Positions 16,264-24,228 of a stretch of DNA of 64,000 bases are shown piece by piece. Below the pieces are notes generated by a model. It worked only from the letters and a program-made list of their open reading frames with translations, was not told the origin of the DNA and searched no databases. This DNA is from JBDHWG01 sp046328525 (GTDB lineage Bacteria > Chloroflexota > Anaerolineae > Epilineales > JAHCIE01), in NCBI GenBank assembly GCA_046328525.1, contig JAXLWK010000003.1:1674001-1738000 (forward strand), written 5' to 3'. A program made the translations under genes and the position numbers. Positions within the stretch are counted from its first letter, which is position 1. The number at the start of each line of letters is the position of its first letter.

Positions 16264-16946
16264 TCGATGTCTGGTATCGCGACGCCGAGCGTGCGAAGGA
16301 CCGTCTCTTGAACTTCTTCGATGGACTGCTCGCCGTTGATGGACGCCAGCAGACCCTTCGATCGGTAGTATTCCTGGAGCGGCGCCGTCTGCTGGTAGTA
16401 GACTTCCAGGCGGTGCTCGATGGTCTCGGGCCGGTCGTCTACCCGCTGGTACAGCTCGCCGCCGCACGCATCGCACACACCGGCTTGTGCGGGCGGGTGG
16501 AACGACATATGGTACGAAGCGCCGCACTGGCGGCACACCCACCGCCCGCCGAGCCGTTCCACGAGGGTTTCGTGCTCGACCTGGAGGTCCACGACGCGGC
16601 GGAGCGATTTGCCCTGCGCGGCCAGCGCCGCCGTCAGCGCCTGGGCCTGCGGGATTGTGCGCGGGAAGCCATCCAGGATCGCGCCGCGCGCGCAGTCCGC
16701 CGCCTCCAACCGCTGCATCACCATCCCGACGGTGACTTCGTCCGGCACCAGCTCGCCGCGGTCAATGTACGTCTTTGCCTGCCGCCCCAATTCGGTTTGC
16801 TGACGAATATTCTCTCGAAACAGGTCCCCGGACGACACTGGAGCAATTCCCAAAATCTGGCTCAGCAGCGCGGTCTGGGTTCCCTTCCCGGCGCCTGGCG
16901 CGCCAAACAGAATGAGAAAAATAGGCCGACCGTTGTTTGCAACCAC
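16260..16946 (-). CDS. adk: Adenylate kinase
   Basis: Interconverts AMP, ADP and ATP. The P-loop is LFGAPGAGKGTQTALLS. AMP-binding residues are in SSGDLFRENI and the signature LDGFPRTIPQAQALT. The LID is the long type with a structural zinc site of four cysteines (CRQCGASYH and CDACGGELY), common in Gram-positive bacteria and Chloroflexota. I place the start at the GTG at 16946 because TAGGAG lies seven nt upstream and the protein then begins VVANNGRPIFLILFG; an in-frame ATG 63 nt upstream would add residues without homology, encoded by the end of an inverted repeat. 228 residues. Confidence 0.95.
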   Translation of the reverse strand: MVANNGRPIFLILFGAPGAGKGTQTALLSQILGIAPVSSGDLFRENIRQQTELGRQAKTYIDRGELVPDEVTVGMVMQRLEAADCARGAILDGFPRTIPQAQALTAALAAQGKSLRRVVDLQVEHETLVERLGGRWVCRQCGASYHMSFHPPAQAGVCDACGGELYQRVDDRPETIEHRLEVYYQQTAPLQEYYRSKGLLASINGEQSIEEVQETVLRTLGVAIPDIE

Positions 16947-16981
16947 GGCGTTGCTCCTATGAAGTTGCGCTTCGCCCCAGG

Positions 16982-17093
16982 CCAGCGACTTCTGAACGTC
17001 TGTTGTCACTCTGGACGTGGCGAGAAGTCCCGTCGTCCGACGGGCTGCTTCGCCTCACTCAGCCTGACAGATTTTTCCTGTTCAGAAGTCGCT
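16982..17093. repeat. Long inverted repeat with nested repeat in the secY-adk spacer
   Basis: 15-bp arms CAGCGACTTCTGAAC (16982-16996) and GTTCAGAAGTCGCTG (17079-17093) enclose about 80 bp. Inside are a CCCGTCGTCCGACGGG dyad and a TGCTTCGCCTCACTCAGCCTGACAG-like segment (17043-17068) related to the repeat family at 62464-62655. It lies between two co-directional genes of the spc operon. Confidence 0.85.
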
Positions 17094-17156
17094 GCCCTCA
17101 AGGCGCATGTCAGCGACCCACGGGCCACAAGTGAGAAGCAACGGCGACGCCACTCC

Positions 17157-18455
17157 TTACTTGATGAAGCCCTCGTAGTGGCGCATCAACAACTGCGCTT
17201 CGAGCTGCTTCATGGTGTCCAGCGTCACGCCGACGACAATGAGCAGACCGCTACTCGTCACCAACAAGTCACTGCTTCTCGCCGCCACGCCGAAGCCCGG
17301 CAGCAGGCTGACCAGCCACGGCATGATGGCAATCACGCCCAGGAACACCGCGCCGGCCAGGGTGATACGGTTCAGGACGTAGTCGAGGTACTCCTCCGTC
17401 CGTTTACCCGGCCGGATGCCGGGGATAAAGCCGCCCTGGCGCTGCAAGTTCTCCGGCAGGTTCTGTTGCCGGAAGAGCGTGTCGGCGTAGAAGAACGTGA
17501 ACGCCACCACCAGAATGAAGTACATGATCCAGTACGTCGTTGACGTGGTGTTGAACACGCGGTAGATCGTCTGGGCGATGCTGGACACCATCTCATTCGG
17601 GCTGGCGATGAACCCCTGCGCCAACAGGCCCGGCAGGATGAGGATGGACGAGGCGAAGATCAGCGGGATCATGCCCGCCGAGTTCACGCGCAGCGGCACA
17701 TACGTGCTCTGCCCACCGTACATCTTCGTGCCGCGCACGCGCTTGCCGTACTGCACCGGGATGCGGCGCTGGGCCTCCTGGATGACCACGATGGCAGCAA
17801 TCATCGCCAGCGTGAGCAGCATCAGGAGCAGAACGCGGAATATACCCGATGTCGTGTACAGCGTCCCAAACTGGGACGGAATGGCCGCGATAATGCCGCC
17901 AAAGATGATGATCGAGATACCGTTCCCGATGCCGTCCTCGGTGATCAACTGGCCCAGCCACATGGCGAACATCGTGCCGGCCACGAGGCTGACGACAATC
18001 GTGAGCGTCACCAGCGGCGCCGAGAAGAAGCCGAAATTCGGAAGCGCCCCCGACTGCTGGAGAAGCACGGCCTGGGCGTAGCCCTGGAGCGCGGCCAGCG
18101 GGATCGTGAGCCAGTACTGGTACTGCGTCAGCTTCTGGCGCCCGGCCTCGCCCTCTTCCGTCAGCTCTTTGAGCGCCGGCACGAGGGGGGTCAGAAGCTG
18201 GAAGATAATCGTCGCGGTAATGTAGGGGTACACCCCCATGGCGAGGATCGAGAAGTTACGCAGTGCGCCGCCAGAGAGCAGGTTCAGGAACCCGAGAAAC
18301 TGGCTGTTGGCGAACACGTCGCGCAGCTTGGGCAGATCCACGCCCGGCACCGGAATATGCGCGGCAAAGCGGTAGACGATGAGGATGAACAGGGTGAACA
18401 GGAGCTTCCGGCGCAGATCAGGTAGCGTAAACGCATTTCTTACGGCTGCAAGCAT
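17157..18455 (-). CDS. secY: Protein translocase subunit SecY
   Basis: The 432-residue, ten-helix channel protein of the Sec translocon. N-terminus MLAAVRNAFTLPDLRRKLLF; helix 1 and plug region FAAHIPVPGVDLPKL; the cytosolic signature KRVRGTKMYGGQSTYVPLRV and NSAGMIPLIFASSIL; and the late segment GGFIPGIRPGKRTEEYLD, the conserved SecA/ribosome-binding loop. The ATG is preceded by GGGGGAGGG. It follows rplO by 13 nt, the normal spc-operon position. Exports the signal-peptide proteins seen elsewhere in this window. Confidence 0.98.
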   Translation of the reverse strand: MLAAVRNAFTLPDLRRKLLFTLFILIVYRFAAHIPVPGVDLPKLRDVFANSQFLGFLNLLSGGALRNFSILAMGVYPYITATIIFQLLTPLVPALKELTEEGEAGRQKLTQYQYWLTIPLAALQGYAQAVLLQQSGALPNFGFFSAPLVTLTIVVSLVAGTMFAMWLGQLITEDGIGNGISIIIFGGIIAAIPSQFGTLYTTSGIFRVLLLMLLTLAMIAAIVVIQEAQRRIPVQYGKRVRGTKMYGGQSTYVPLRVNSAGMIPLIFASSILILPGLLAQGFIASPNEMVSSIAQTIYRVFNTTSTTYWIMYFILVVAFTFFYADTLFRQQNLPENLQRQGGFIPGIRPGKRTEEYLDYVLNRITLAGAVFLGVIAIMPWLVSLLPGFGVAARSSDLLVTSSGLLIVVGVTLDTMKQLEAQLLMRHYEGFIK

Positions 18456-18468
18456 TTGCCCTCCCCCG

Positions 18469-18924
18469 TCAGGACGCCGTGATCTCTTCGACGCGGCCGC
18501 CTGCGGCTTCAATCTTTGCCCGCGCGTTGGCCGAGAACCGGTGCGCCCGGACGGTGAGCGGCTTGTCAATCTCACCGCGCGCCAGGATCTTGACCGGCGA
18601 CGTGGCGCTCTTGATCAGGCCGGCGGCGACCATCGCCTCGACGGTCACGTCTGCGCCGGCGTCGAACGCCTCGCTCAGGCGGTCCAGGTTGACCTCCGAG
18701 ACCTCCACGCGGTTGATGTTCACGAAGCCGCGCTTGTGCGGCAGTCGCCGCACGAGCGGCAGCTGACCGCCTTCGAAGTACGGACCCTTGACGCCACCGG
18801 AGCGAGCGCCCTGGCCCTTGCGTCCACGGCCGGCGTAGGTTCCCTGGCCGCTGCCGGTGCCCCGGCCGACGCGCTTGCGTGGTTTGCGTGCGCCCCGTGG
18901 GGAGCTTAGCTCATCCAGCCTCAT
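18469..18924 (-). CDS. rplO: 50S ribosomal protein L15
   Basis: 151 residues. The Gly/Arg-rich N-terminus has RKRVGRGTGSGQGTYAGRG and the middle has FEGGQLPLVRRLPHKRGF, both diagnostic. The C-terminal globular part ends AKIEAAGGRVEEITAS. The ATG overlaps the rpmD stop by four nt (ATGA), so it is translationally coupled. Confidence 0.98.
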   Translation of the reverse strand: MRLDELSSPRGARKPRKRVGRGTGSGQGTYAGRGRKGQGARSGGVKGPYFEGGQLPLVRRLPHKRGFVNINRVEVSEVNLDRLSEAFDAGADVTVEAMVAAGLIKSATSPVKILARGEIDKPLTVRAHRFSANARAKIEAAGGRVEEITAS

Positions 18925-19163
18925 TTTGTCCCTCCGCTAGACGCCGAAGCCGTCTCCGTCGCCGGTGACTCCGACTCGCGTTCGAATTCTTCCACCACCA
19001 CCAGGTGGCTGACCGACTTCACCATGCCGCGCAGCGCCGGATTGTCGGGCACTTCAACGGTTTGACCCAGCTTCCGAAGCCCTAGCGACTTGATGGTATC
19101 CTTGTGGCGCTGAAGGTTCCCGATGCTGCTCTTAACATACGTGACGCGAAGATACTTAGCCAT
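18921..19163 (-). CDS. rpmD: 50S ribosomal protein L30
   Basis: 80 residues. The L30 fold fills residues 1-60 (LRVTYVKSSIGNLQRHKDTI, KSLGLRKLGQTVEVPDN, ALRGMVKSVSHLVVVEE). A further 20-residue Ser/Thr/Glu-rich tail (SESPATETASASSGGTK) is not part of the standard ~60-residue protein. Its start overlaps the rpsE end by eight nt and its stop overlaps rplO by four. Confidence 0.97.
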   Translation of the reverse strand: MAKYLRVTYVKSSIGNLQRHKDTIKSLGLRKLGQTVEVPDNPALRGMVKSVSHLVVVEEFERESESPATETASASSGGTK

Positions 19164-19965
19164 TGCTGCGACTCCATACGGGCGACAGCTCAGCGGCCGT
19201 CTTGCCGCGCCGCTTCGCCTCCATCTCCGGGCTTTTCAGCTCTTCGAGCGCCTGGATCGTCGCGCGCACCACGTTCAGCACGTTGTTGCTGCCGAGTGAC
19301 TTGGTCAGAATGTCGCGGATGCCGGCCGCCTCGACCACGGCGCGCACGCCACCGCCCGCGATAACGCCCGTGCCCGGCGTCGCCGGCTTGAGCATGATCT
19401 TGGCGGCGCTGTACCGCGACATGACTTCGTGCGGGATCGTCGTCCCGACAATGGGAACGGTGATCATCTGGCGCTTGGCGCGCTCGATCCCCTTGCGGAT
19501 GGCTTCCGGGACCTCGCGGGCTTTGCCGATACCGACGCCGACGCGCCCCTGGTTATCGCCGACGACCACGACGACGCGAAATGCGAAGCGGCGGCCGCCC
19601 TTGATGACCTTCGCCGTGCGGGCGATGTCAATCACGCGCTCGTCGAGCTGCTCGCGATCCTGCCCGTCATCGGTGCGCTCGCGCCGGTCGCGCGGGCCGC
19701 GATCACCACGGCGATCGCCCCCCGTCCCGCCGGGACCACGGCTGGCCGAGCCGCCGGGGCCGCCCGGACCGCGTCCACCCGGACCGCCGGGGCCGCCCGG
19801 ACCGCGCCCGCCCGGCCCTCCAGGGCCGCCGGGGCCGCGCCCGCCACCACCGGGGCCACGGCCACCGGGACCGCGCCCGCCACCAAAACCGCCACCACTA
19901 CGATTACCAGCGCCGCCGCCCTGTCCGGGGCGGTTCCCGCCGCTGGGCCTACGAGCCTGATCCAT
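19156..19965 (-). CDS. rpsE: 30S ribosomal protein S5 with Gly/Pro/Arg-rich N-terminal extension
   Basis: The S5 domain proper starts near residue 105 (LDERVIDIARTAKVIKGGRR) and contains GRVGVGIGKAREVPEAIRKG, the S5 DSRM helix-loop, and the C-terminal domain with PGTGVIAGGGVRAVVEAAGI and SLGSNNVLNVVRAT. The first ~104 residues are low complexity: repeats built from RGPGGPGGPGG (11 residues, so a 33-bp DNA period) then an Arg/Asp-rich stretch (GGDRRGDRGPRDRRERTDD). Usual S5 length is 160-175; this one is 269. The extension is in frame with an ATG start, and no internal start with a good ribosome-binding site is evident near residue 105. It could be disordered RNA-binding sequence. Confidence 0.95.
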   Translation of the reverse strand: MDQARRPSGGNRPGQGGGAGNRSGGGFGGGRGPGGRGPGGGGRGPGGPGGPGGRGPGGPGGPGGRGPGGPGGSASRGPGGTGGDRRGDRGPRDRRERTDDGQDREQLDERVIDIARTAKVIKGGRRFAFRVVVVVGDNQGRVGVGIGKAREVPEAIRKGIERAKRQMITVPIVGTTIPHEVMSRYSAAKIMLKPATPGTGVIAGGGVRAVVEAAGIRDILTKSLGSNNVLNVVRATIQALEELKSPEMEAKRRGKTAAELSPVWSRSNG

Positions 19966-20094
19966 GGATATCTACCCTTCCGTTTGCTCACGCCAGGTGG
20001 GACTCGGTCTCTCCATCCCACCCGACTCGCTTTGCGCGCGGCCGCTCCCTCGCGCTAACACGCGAGCGGCACGTCGCGGAACGTTGCTGTCTTG

Positions 20095-20463
20095 CTAGAA
20101 CTGGAGACCGGCCTCACGCGCCGCGTCGGCGACTGCCTTAACGCGACCGTGGTAGACGTATCCACCTCGGTCGAACACAACTTGCTTGATGCCAGCGTCC
20201 AGGGCGCGCTGAGCGACCAGCTGCCCGACCGCCTGCGCTTCCTCGGTCTTGGTCATCTCAGCGAGCTTCGCCTTCAGTGAAGCGTCCAGGGTGGAGGCGG
20301 ACACAAGCGTGCGGCCCTCCGAGTCGTCAATCACCTGGGCGTAGATGTGGACGAGGCTGCGATAGACGCTGAGCCGCGGCCGCTCACTGGTGCCACTCAC
20401 CCGCTTGCGCACCCGCTGATGTCGGCGGTCGCGCGCAAGGCGGCGTGCTGATGTCTTCGTCAT
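20095..20463 (-). CDS. rplR: 50S ribosomal protein L18
   Basis: 122 residues: basic N-terminus (RRLARDRRHQRVRKRVSGT), RPRLSVYRSLVHIYAQVIDD, and the ending VVFDRGGYVYHGRVKAVADA that binds 5S rRNA. It lies between rplF and rpsE as in all bacterial spc operons. The preceding 108-nt spacer has two hairpins. Confidence 0.97.
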   Translation of the reverse strand: MTKTSARRLARDRRHQRVRKRVSGTSERPRLSVYRSLVHIYAQVIDDSEGRTLVSASTLDASLKAKLAEMTKTEEAQAVGQLVAQRALDAGIKQVVFDRGGYVYHGRVKAVADAAREAGLQF

Positions 20464-20571
20464 GATCGTGCTCCTCAGGCGCCACCGCCCTGGCGGTCAG
20501 AACCAGCGCGGGACACCGTGAACCGGGTTATCGCTGCGCCGAGAGACGATGGCGCTCTCGGCCGGCGCTCA
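20464..20571. other. Structured rplF-rplR spacer
   Basis: Two stem-loops: ACCGCC/GGCGGT (20484-20497) and GCCGAGAG/CTCTCGGC (20538-20562). No reading frame. Possible mRNA processing or translation-control region. Confidence 0.55.
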
Positions 20572-21120
20572 TTACTTCTTCGCCTTGCCAGTCTTGCCGG
20601 CCTTGCGGCGGACGCGCTCGCCCTGGTACAGGATGCCCTTGCCCTTGTACGGCTCGGGCGGCCGGACGCGGCGGATCTTGGCCGCAACCTCGCCGACGAC
20701 TTCCTTATCATTGCCGTCAATGGTGACCAGGCGCGAGGTTTTATCCACGCTGAACTTGATCCCCGTCGGCGGCTCGATAGGCACAGGGTGCGAGTAGCCG
20801 ACGCTCAGCACCAGGTTGTTCCCCTGAAGCTCGGCGCGGTAGCCGACGCCCTGGATGTCCAGCACGCGCTGGAAGCCGTTCGACACGCCGGTGACCATGT
20901 TCGCCAGCAGCGCGCGGCTCAGTCCGTGCAGCGCGCGATACTGCTTCGAGTCCGTCGGGCGCGTAACGGTCAGCGTGCCGTTATCCTCGGTAATCTCAAT
21001 CCCAGGGTAGAACGTGCGACTCAGCTCGCCACGCGGGCCTTTGACCGTCACGTTGCTCCCGTCAATCTTAGCCGTCACGCCCTTGGGCAGCGGCACAGGC
21101 ATCTTTCCAATGCGGGACAT
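20572..21120 (-). CDS. rplF: 50S ribosomal protein L6
   Basis: 182 residues starting MSRIGKMPVPLPKGVTAKID. It has the two repeated L6 domains, VKGPRGELSRTF in the first and the C-terminal signature RVRPPEPYKGKGILYQGERV in the second, followed by the Lys-rich tail RRKAGKTGKAKK. The ATG at 21120 is supported by GGAGGAG six nt upstream; eight upstream codons in frame are not conserved. Confidence 0.98.
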   Translation of the reverse strand: MSRIGKMPVPLPKGVTAKIDGSNVTVKGPRGELSRTFYPGIEITEDNGTLTVTRPTDSKQYRALHGLSRALLANMVTGVSNGFQRVLDIQGVGYRAELQGNNLVLSVGYSHPVPIEPPTGIKFSVDKTSRLVTIDGNDKEVVGEVAAKIRRVRPPEPYKGKGILYQGERVRRKAGKTGKAKK

Positions 21121-21137
21121 ATCAATCTCCTCCCCTT

Positions 21138-21536
21138 CTACCACACAAAGGCGAGGACCTCGCCGCCAACACCCTGGCGACGCGCTTCCTTCCCCGTCAT
21201 GACGCCCTTCGGCGTCGAAATGATGGCGATGCCCATCCCACTCAGCACCAACGGAATCTCGTCGCGGCCGGAGTAGACCCGGCGGCCGGGACGGCTGACG
21301 CGCTTGAGGCCGGTCAGCACCGGCGTGCGCTCAGGCGTATACTTGAGCTGAACGCGCAGCGTCTTCTTGACGCCGTCGGACATCACTTCATAGTTCTGAA
21401 CAAAGCCTTCTCGGACAAGAATCGCTGCGATTGCTTCCTTCATTTTCGAGCTAGGCATTGCTACGGCGGCGTGTCGCGCCATCGCAGCATTGCGGAGCCG
21501 GGTCAGCATATCGGCGATAGGATCACTCATCTGCAT
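21138..21536 (-). CDS. rpsH: 30S ribosomal protein S8
   Basis: 132 residues: DPIADMLTRLRNAAMARHAA, PSSKMKEAIAAILVREGF, and the RNA-binding C-terminal signature GMGIAIISTPKGVMTGKEAR ending GEVLAFVW. S8 is the autogenous spc-operon repressor in E. coli; a structured region lies just upstream, between rpsN and rpsH. Confidence 0.98.
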   Translation of the reverse strand: MQMSDPIADMLTRLRNAAMARHAAVAMPSSKMKEAIAAILVREGFVQNYEVMSDGVKKTLRVQLKYTPERTPVLTGLKRVSRPGRRVYSGRDEIPLVLSGMGIAIISTPKGVMTGKEARRQGVGGEVLAFVW

Positions 21537-21552
21537 GGGTGTACCTCTTTAC

Positions 21553-21625
21553 CTAACCACCTTTATCTTAGGCCACCATATCCCTTGCCCCAGGCACGCC
21601 TGGGGGCAGAGAAAAAGGTGGTTAC
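21553..21625. promoter_or_regulatory. Nested stem-loop between rpsN and rpsH
   Basis: Outer arms TAACCACCTTT (21554-21564) and AAAGGTGGTTA (21615-21625) enclose an inner, near-perfect hairpin GCCCCAGGC..GCCTGGGGC (about 21588-21608). The outer arm reaches into the rpsN stop region. In the minus-strand mRNA it sits directly ahead of rpsH. It might be a protein-binding leader such as an S8 site, but I did not identify the S8 consensus. Confidence 0.55.
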
Positions 21626-21804
21626 CAGCTCGACTTCACCACGCCCGGAACCTTGCCCTCGAGCGCGAGCCGGCGGAAGCAAATTCGGCACAAGCGGAAG
21701 CGACGCATGTAACCGCGCGGTCGGCCGCAGATCGCACAGCGATTCCGCACCCGGGTGGGATACTTGCGCTTGGTTTCCCGCGCAATCATAGACTTCTTAG
21801 CCAT
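21622..21804 (-). CDS. rpsN: 30S ribosomal protein S14, zinc-binding type Z
   Basis: 60 residues. The zinc knuckle CAICGRPRGYMRRFRLCRIC (C-x2-C-x12-C-x2-C) marks the short zinc-dependent form, not the ~100-residue zinc-free form. Ends LALEGKVPGVVKSSW. Standard position between rplE and rpsH. Confidence 0.98.
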   Translation of the reverse strand: MAKKSMIARETKRKYPTRVRNRCAICGRPRGYMRRFRLCRICFRRLALEGKVPGVVKSSW

Positions 21805-21822
21805 GTATACTCCTCGCTTCTC

Positions 21823-22359
21823 CTACTGCCGGAACGGCATGCCCATGAGGGTCAGCAGCCGCCGCGCTTCCTGGTCGGTCGGAGCCGATGTCACGACCGT
21901 GATCTCCATGCCCCGCACTCGGTCAATCTTGTCGTAGTCAATCTCCGGAAAGATCAGCTGCTCCTTGAGGCCGAGGGTGTAGTTGCCGCGCCCGTCGAAG
22001 GCGTCGCGCGGCACGCCGCGGAAGTCGCGGGTGCGCGGGAGCGCGACCCGCACCAGGCGCTCCAGGAAGTCCCACATGCGCGGGCCGCGCAGGGTCACTT
22101 TGACGCCGATCGGGTTGCCCTCGCGCAGCTTGAAGCTGGCGATGGACTTCTTCGCCCGGGTGATGACCGGCTTCTGCCCGGTGATCGTCGCCAGGTCGCG
22201 CGTCGCCGCGTCCATCGCCTTCGGATTCTGAAGCGCCTCGCCGGCGCCGATGTTCACAACAACCTTCTGAACCCGCGGCACCTGCATGATGTTCGAGTAG
22301 CCGAACTCCTGCATGAGCTGGGGCACAATCTGTTCAGAGTAACGTTCCTTGAGTCCCAT
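21823..22359 (-). CDS. rplE: 50S ribosomal protein L5
   Basis: 178 residues beginning MGLKERYSEQIVPQLMQEFG. Motifs include VQKVVVNIGAGEALQNPKA, ITGQKPVITRAKKSIASFKL, PIGVKVTLRGPRMWDFLERL and GLKEQLIFPEIDYDKIDRVR. It contacts 5S rRNA and P-site tRNA. I took the ATG with GAGGG five nt upstream and directly after rplX; the in-frame upstream ATG lies within rplX. Confidence 0.98.
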   Translation of the reverse strand: MGLKERYSEQIVPQLMQEFGYSNIMQVPRVQKVVVNIGAGEALQNPKAMDAATRDLATITGQKPVITRAKKSIASFKLREGNPIGVKVTLRGPRMWDFLERLVRVALPRTRDFRGVPRDAFDGRGNYTLGLKEQLIFPEIDYDKIDRVRGMEITVVTSAPTDQEARRLLTLMGMPFRQ

Positions 22360-22369
22360 GTGTGCCCTC

Positions 22370-22687
22370 TTACTGATCCAGCGGCTCGCCGCAGCTCTTG
22401 CACACGCGGTGCTTGTCGTGGCCGACACCCTCGAAGCCCACGCGCACGGCCTTGTTGCAGTGCTTGCACACGGGCATCACATTCGAGAGGTGAACCGGCG
22501 CCTCGCGGTCAATAATACCAACCTGCGTGCGGATGTCGCCTGTGCGGCGCTGGTGCTTCTTCACGATATTGACGCCGTGAATGAGGACGCGGTTGCTCTT
22601 GAGAATGACCTCATGCACCTCGCCGCGCTTCCCCTTATCTTCACCGCTGATGACCTCAACGGTGTCACCCTTCTTAACTCGCTGCAT
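22370..22687 (-). CDS. rplX: 50S ribosomal protein L24
   Basis: 105 residues with a KOW motif (VKKGDTVEVISGEDKGKRGE) and VLIHGVNIVKKHQRRTGDIR. It carries four cysteines (CKHCNKAVRVGFEGVGHDKH and CKSC), a zinc-finger-like C-terminal section found in many Gram-positive and Chloroflexota L24 proteins. It begins assembly of the 50S subunit. Confidence 0.97.
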   Translation of the reverse strand: MQRVKKGDTVEVISGEDKGKRGEVHEVILKSNRVLIHGVNIVKKHQRRTGDIRTQVGIIDREAPVHLSNVMPVCKHCNKAVRVGFEGVGHDKHRVCKSCGEPLDQ

Positions 22688-22867
22688 CTTCTTATCTCAC
22701 TTCCCCCTAAGGGATCCTTCGGCCCAGCGATACAGCGGCCCAACGCGGCGGCTCCGCGCCACCCGCTAGCAGGCGTCCCGCCCTCTCCACGAAAGCGGCG
22801 ACCCCACAGCTCGCGCCGGTACTCTCTCCGGCGCAGGCCGCTCGACCGCTATGTCGCTATGCCGCGT
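22688..22867. other. 180-nt rplN-rplX spacer with stem-loop
   Basis: No coding sequence. A 7-bp perfect stem GCGCCGG / CCGGCGC at 22813-22834 and several GC-rich imperfect dyads. The only long spacer in this otherwise tightly packed part of the operon. Confidence 0.5.
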
Positions 22868-23236
22868 CTAAAGAGTCTCCGGCGCCAGGGAGACGATCTT
22901 CATGAACCCCTTGTCGCGCAGCTCGCGCGCCACCGGCCCGAAGATACGCGTGCCCTTCGGATTCTGCTCGTTGTCCAGGATGACCGCCGCGTTCTCGTCG
23001 AACTTGATGTAGCTGCCATCCGGCCGACCATATTCCTTCGCCGTGCGCACCACGACGGCCCGAACGACATCACCCTTCTTGACCGACCCTTGCGGCGTCG
23101 CCGCCTTGACCGAGCAGATGATAATGTCGCCGATCCCGGCGTAGCGCCGCTTCGACCCACCCAACACCTTGACGCACATCAGCTCTTTCGCGCCGGTGTT
23201 GTCGGCCACCTTCAGCCGAGTGTACTCCTGGATCAT
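22868..23236 (-). CDS. rplN: 50S ribosomal protein L14
   Basis: 122 residues, the universal length: MIQEYTRLKVADNTGAKELM, GDIIICSVKAATPQGSVKKG, KEYGRPDGSYIKFDENAAVI and the ending ELRDKGFMKIVSLAPETL. The ATG overlaps the rpsQ stop (ATGA) with GGGGAGGACGA upstream; the longer frame upstream is not homologous. Confidence 0.98.
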   Translation of the reverse strand: MIQEYTRLKVADNTGAKELMCVKVLGGSKRRYAGIGDIIICSVKAATPQGSVKKGDVVRAVVVRTAKEYGRPDGSYIKFDENAAVILDNEQNPKGTRIFGPVARELRDKGFMKIVSLAPETL

Positions 23237-23541
23237 TCGTCCTCCCCAGGCACTTCGACCTCGGTCACCTCGACGGGTGCGCCCTGGCCGTAGCGAAGCC
23301 ACTCGACAATCAGCCAGCGCTTTTCCTTGCTCATCGGGCGCGATTCTTCGATTCGCACCACGTCACCGATCTGCGCCCGATTGTTCGGGTCGTGCGCCTT
23401 GTACTTCTTCGTCGTCCGAATCGTCTTGCGGTACAGAGGATGCTGCTTGATGGTCTGCACAGCAACCACCGCGGTCTTGTCCATCTTGTTGCTCGTCACC
23501 TGGCCTACCAGGCGGCGGCGGCGCGACTGCTGCTCGCTCAT
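23233..23541 (-). CDS. rpsQ: 30S ribosomal protein S17
   Basis: 102 residues. Core: RRLVGQVTSNKMDKTAVVAV, HPLYRKTIRTTKKYKAHDPN and RIEESRPMSKEKRWLIVEWL. The last ~18 residues are an acidic tail (VEVTEVEVPGEDE) absent from the ~84-residue standard form. Coupled to rpmC upstream and rplN downstream through four-nt overlaps. Confidence 0.97.
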   Translation of the reverse strand: MSEQQSRRRRLVGQVTSNKMDKTAVVAVQTIKQHPLYRKTIRTTKKYKAHDPNNRAQIGDVVRIEESRPMSKEKRWLIVEWLRYGQGAPVEVTEVEVPGEDE

Positions 23542-23771
23542 TGCGACTGCTCCTCGTACTGCGCCAGGATCTCGCGCTCCCGGAGGATCGTCTTAATCCT
23601 GGCGATCTCGTGGCGAACCTGCGACAGACGGTTGGTGTCCTTCAGCCGGCCCGTCACGGTCTGGAAGCGCAGGTTCATCATCTCCAGGTATTTCTGGTCC
23701 ATGGTCGAGTGAAGCTCGCCCGTAGACATGGCGCGCAGCTTCTGCGCGTTCAACAGGTCGCGGCGCTTCAT
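23538..23771 (-). CDS. rpmC: 50S ribosomal protein L29
   Basis: 77 residues: MKRRDLLNAQKLRAMSTGEL, then the helical hairpin with NLRFQTVTGRLKDTNRLSQV and HEIARIKTILREREI. It lies near the peptide exit tunnel and is a docking site for trigger factor and SRP. Overlaps rplP by four nt. Confidence 0.97.
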   Translation of the reverse strand: MKRRDLLNAQKLRAMSTGELHSTMDQKYLEMMNLRFQTVTGRLKDTNRLSQVRHEIARIKTILREREILAQYEEQSQ

Positions 23772-24217
23772 TCCGCCACCTCCTCGTCCGCCGGCGCGCC
23801 GACGCCCAGCACGGGCCGGGTGATGATCTGCGTCTTGATCGGCAGCTTGTGCGCCGCCAGACGCAGCGCCTCGCGCGCCGTCGGCTCGGGCACGCCGGAC
23901 ATCTCGAACAGAATACGCCCTGGCTTGACCACCGCCGCGAAGTGATCCACCGCGCCCTTGCCCGACCCCATGCGCGTCTCAGCCGCGCGCTTGGTCACCG
24001 GGTGATCCGGGAAGATGCGGATCCACAGCTTACCACCGCGCCGCACCGAGCGGGTGATGGCGCGGCGGGCCGCCTCGATCTGGCGGCTCGAAATCCACGC
24101 TGGCTCCAGGGCCTGGAGCGCGTAGTCGCCGAAGGAAATCTCGACGCCGCGCGTCTCCTTCCCCCCCATGCGCCCACGGTGCGCTTTACGATACTTCATC
24201 CTCTTCGGCATTAACAT
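23768..24217 (-). CDS. rplP: 50S ribosomal protein L16
   Basis: 149 residues starting MLMPKRMKYRKAHRGRMGGK. Signatures: FGDYALQALEPAWISSRQIE, RRAITRSVRRGGKLWIRIFP, PVTKRAAETRMGSGKGAVDH and ILFEMSGVPEPTAREALRLA. The ATG at 24217 has AAGGAG seven nt upstream; MPKR two codons later is an alternative. About ten extra C-terminal residues (LGVGAPADEEVAE). Confidence 0.97.
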   Translation of the reverse strand: MLMPKRMKYRKAHRGRMGGKETRGVEISFGDYALQALEPAWISSRQIEAARRAITRSVRRGGKLWIRIFPDHPVTKRAAETRMGSGKGAVDHFAAVVKPGRILFEMSGVPEPTAREALRLAAHKLPIKTQIITRPVLGVGAPADEEVAE

Positions 24218-24228
24218 GTCGAGACTCC

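Noticed and set aside
19741..19840. Possible short tandem repeat array or CRISPR-like pattern
   Set aside because: The 33-bp periodicity encodes in-frame RGPGGPGGPGG of S5; there are no unique spacers.
19163..19960. 265-codon plus-strand frame rich in Pro opposite rpsE
   Set aside because: Antisense of the Gly-rich S5 extension; no independent start signal.
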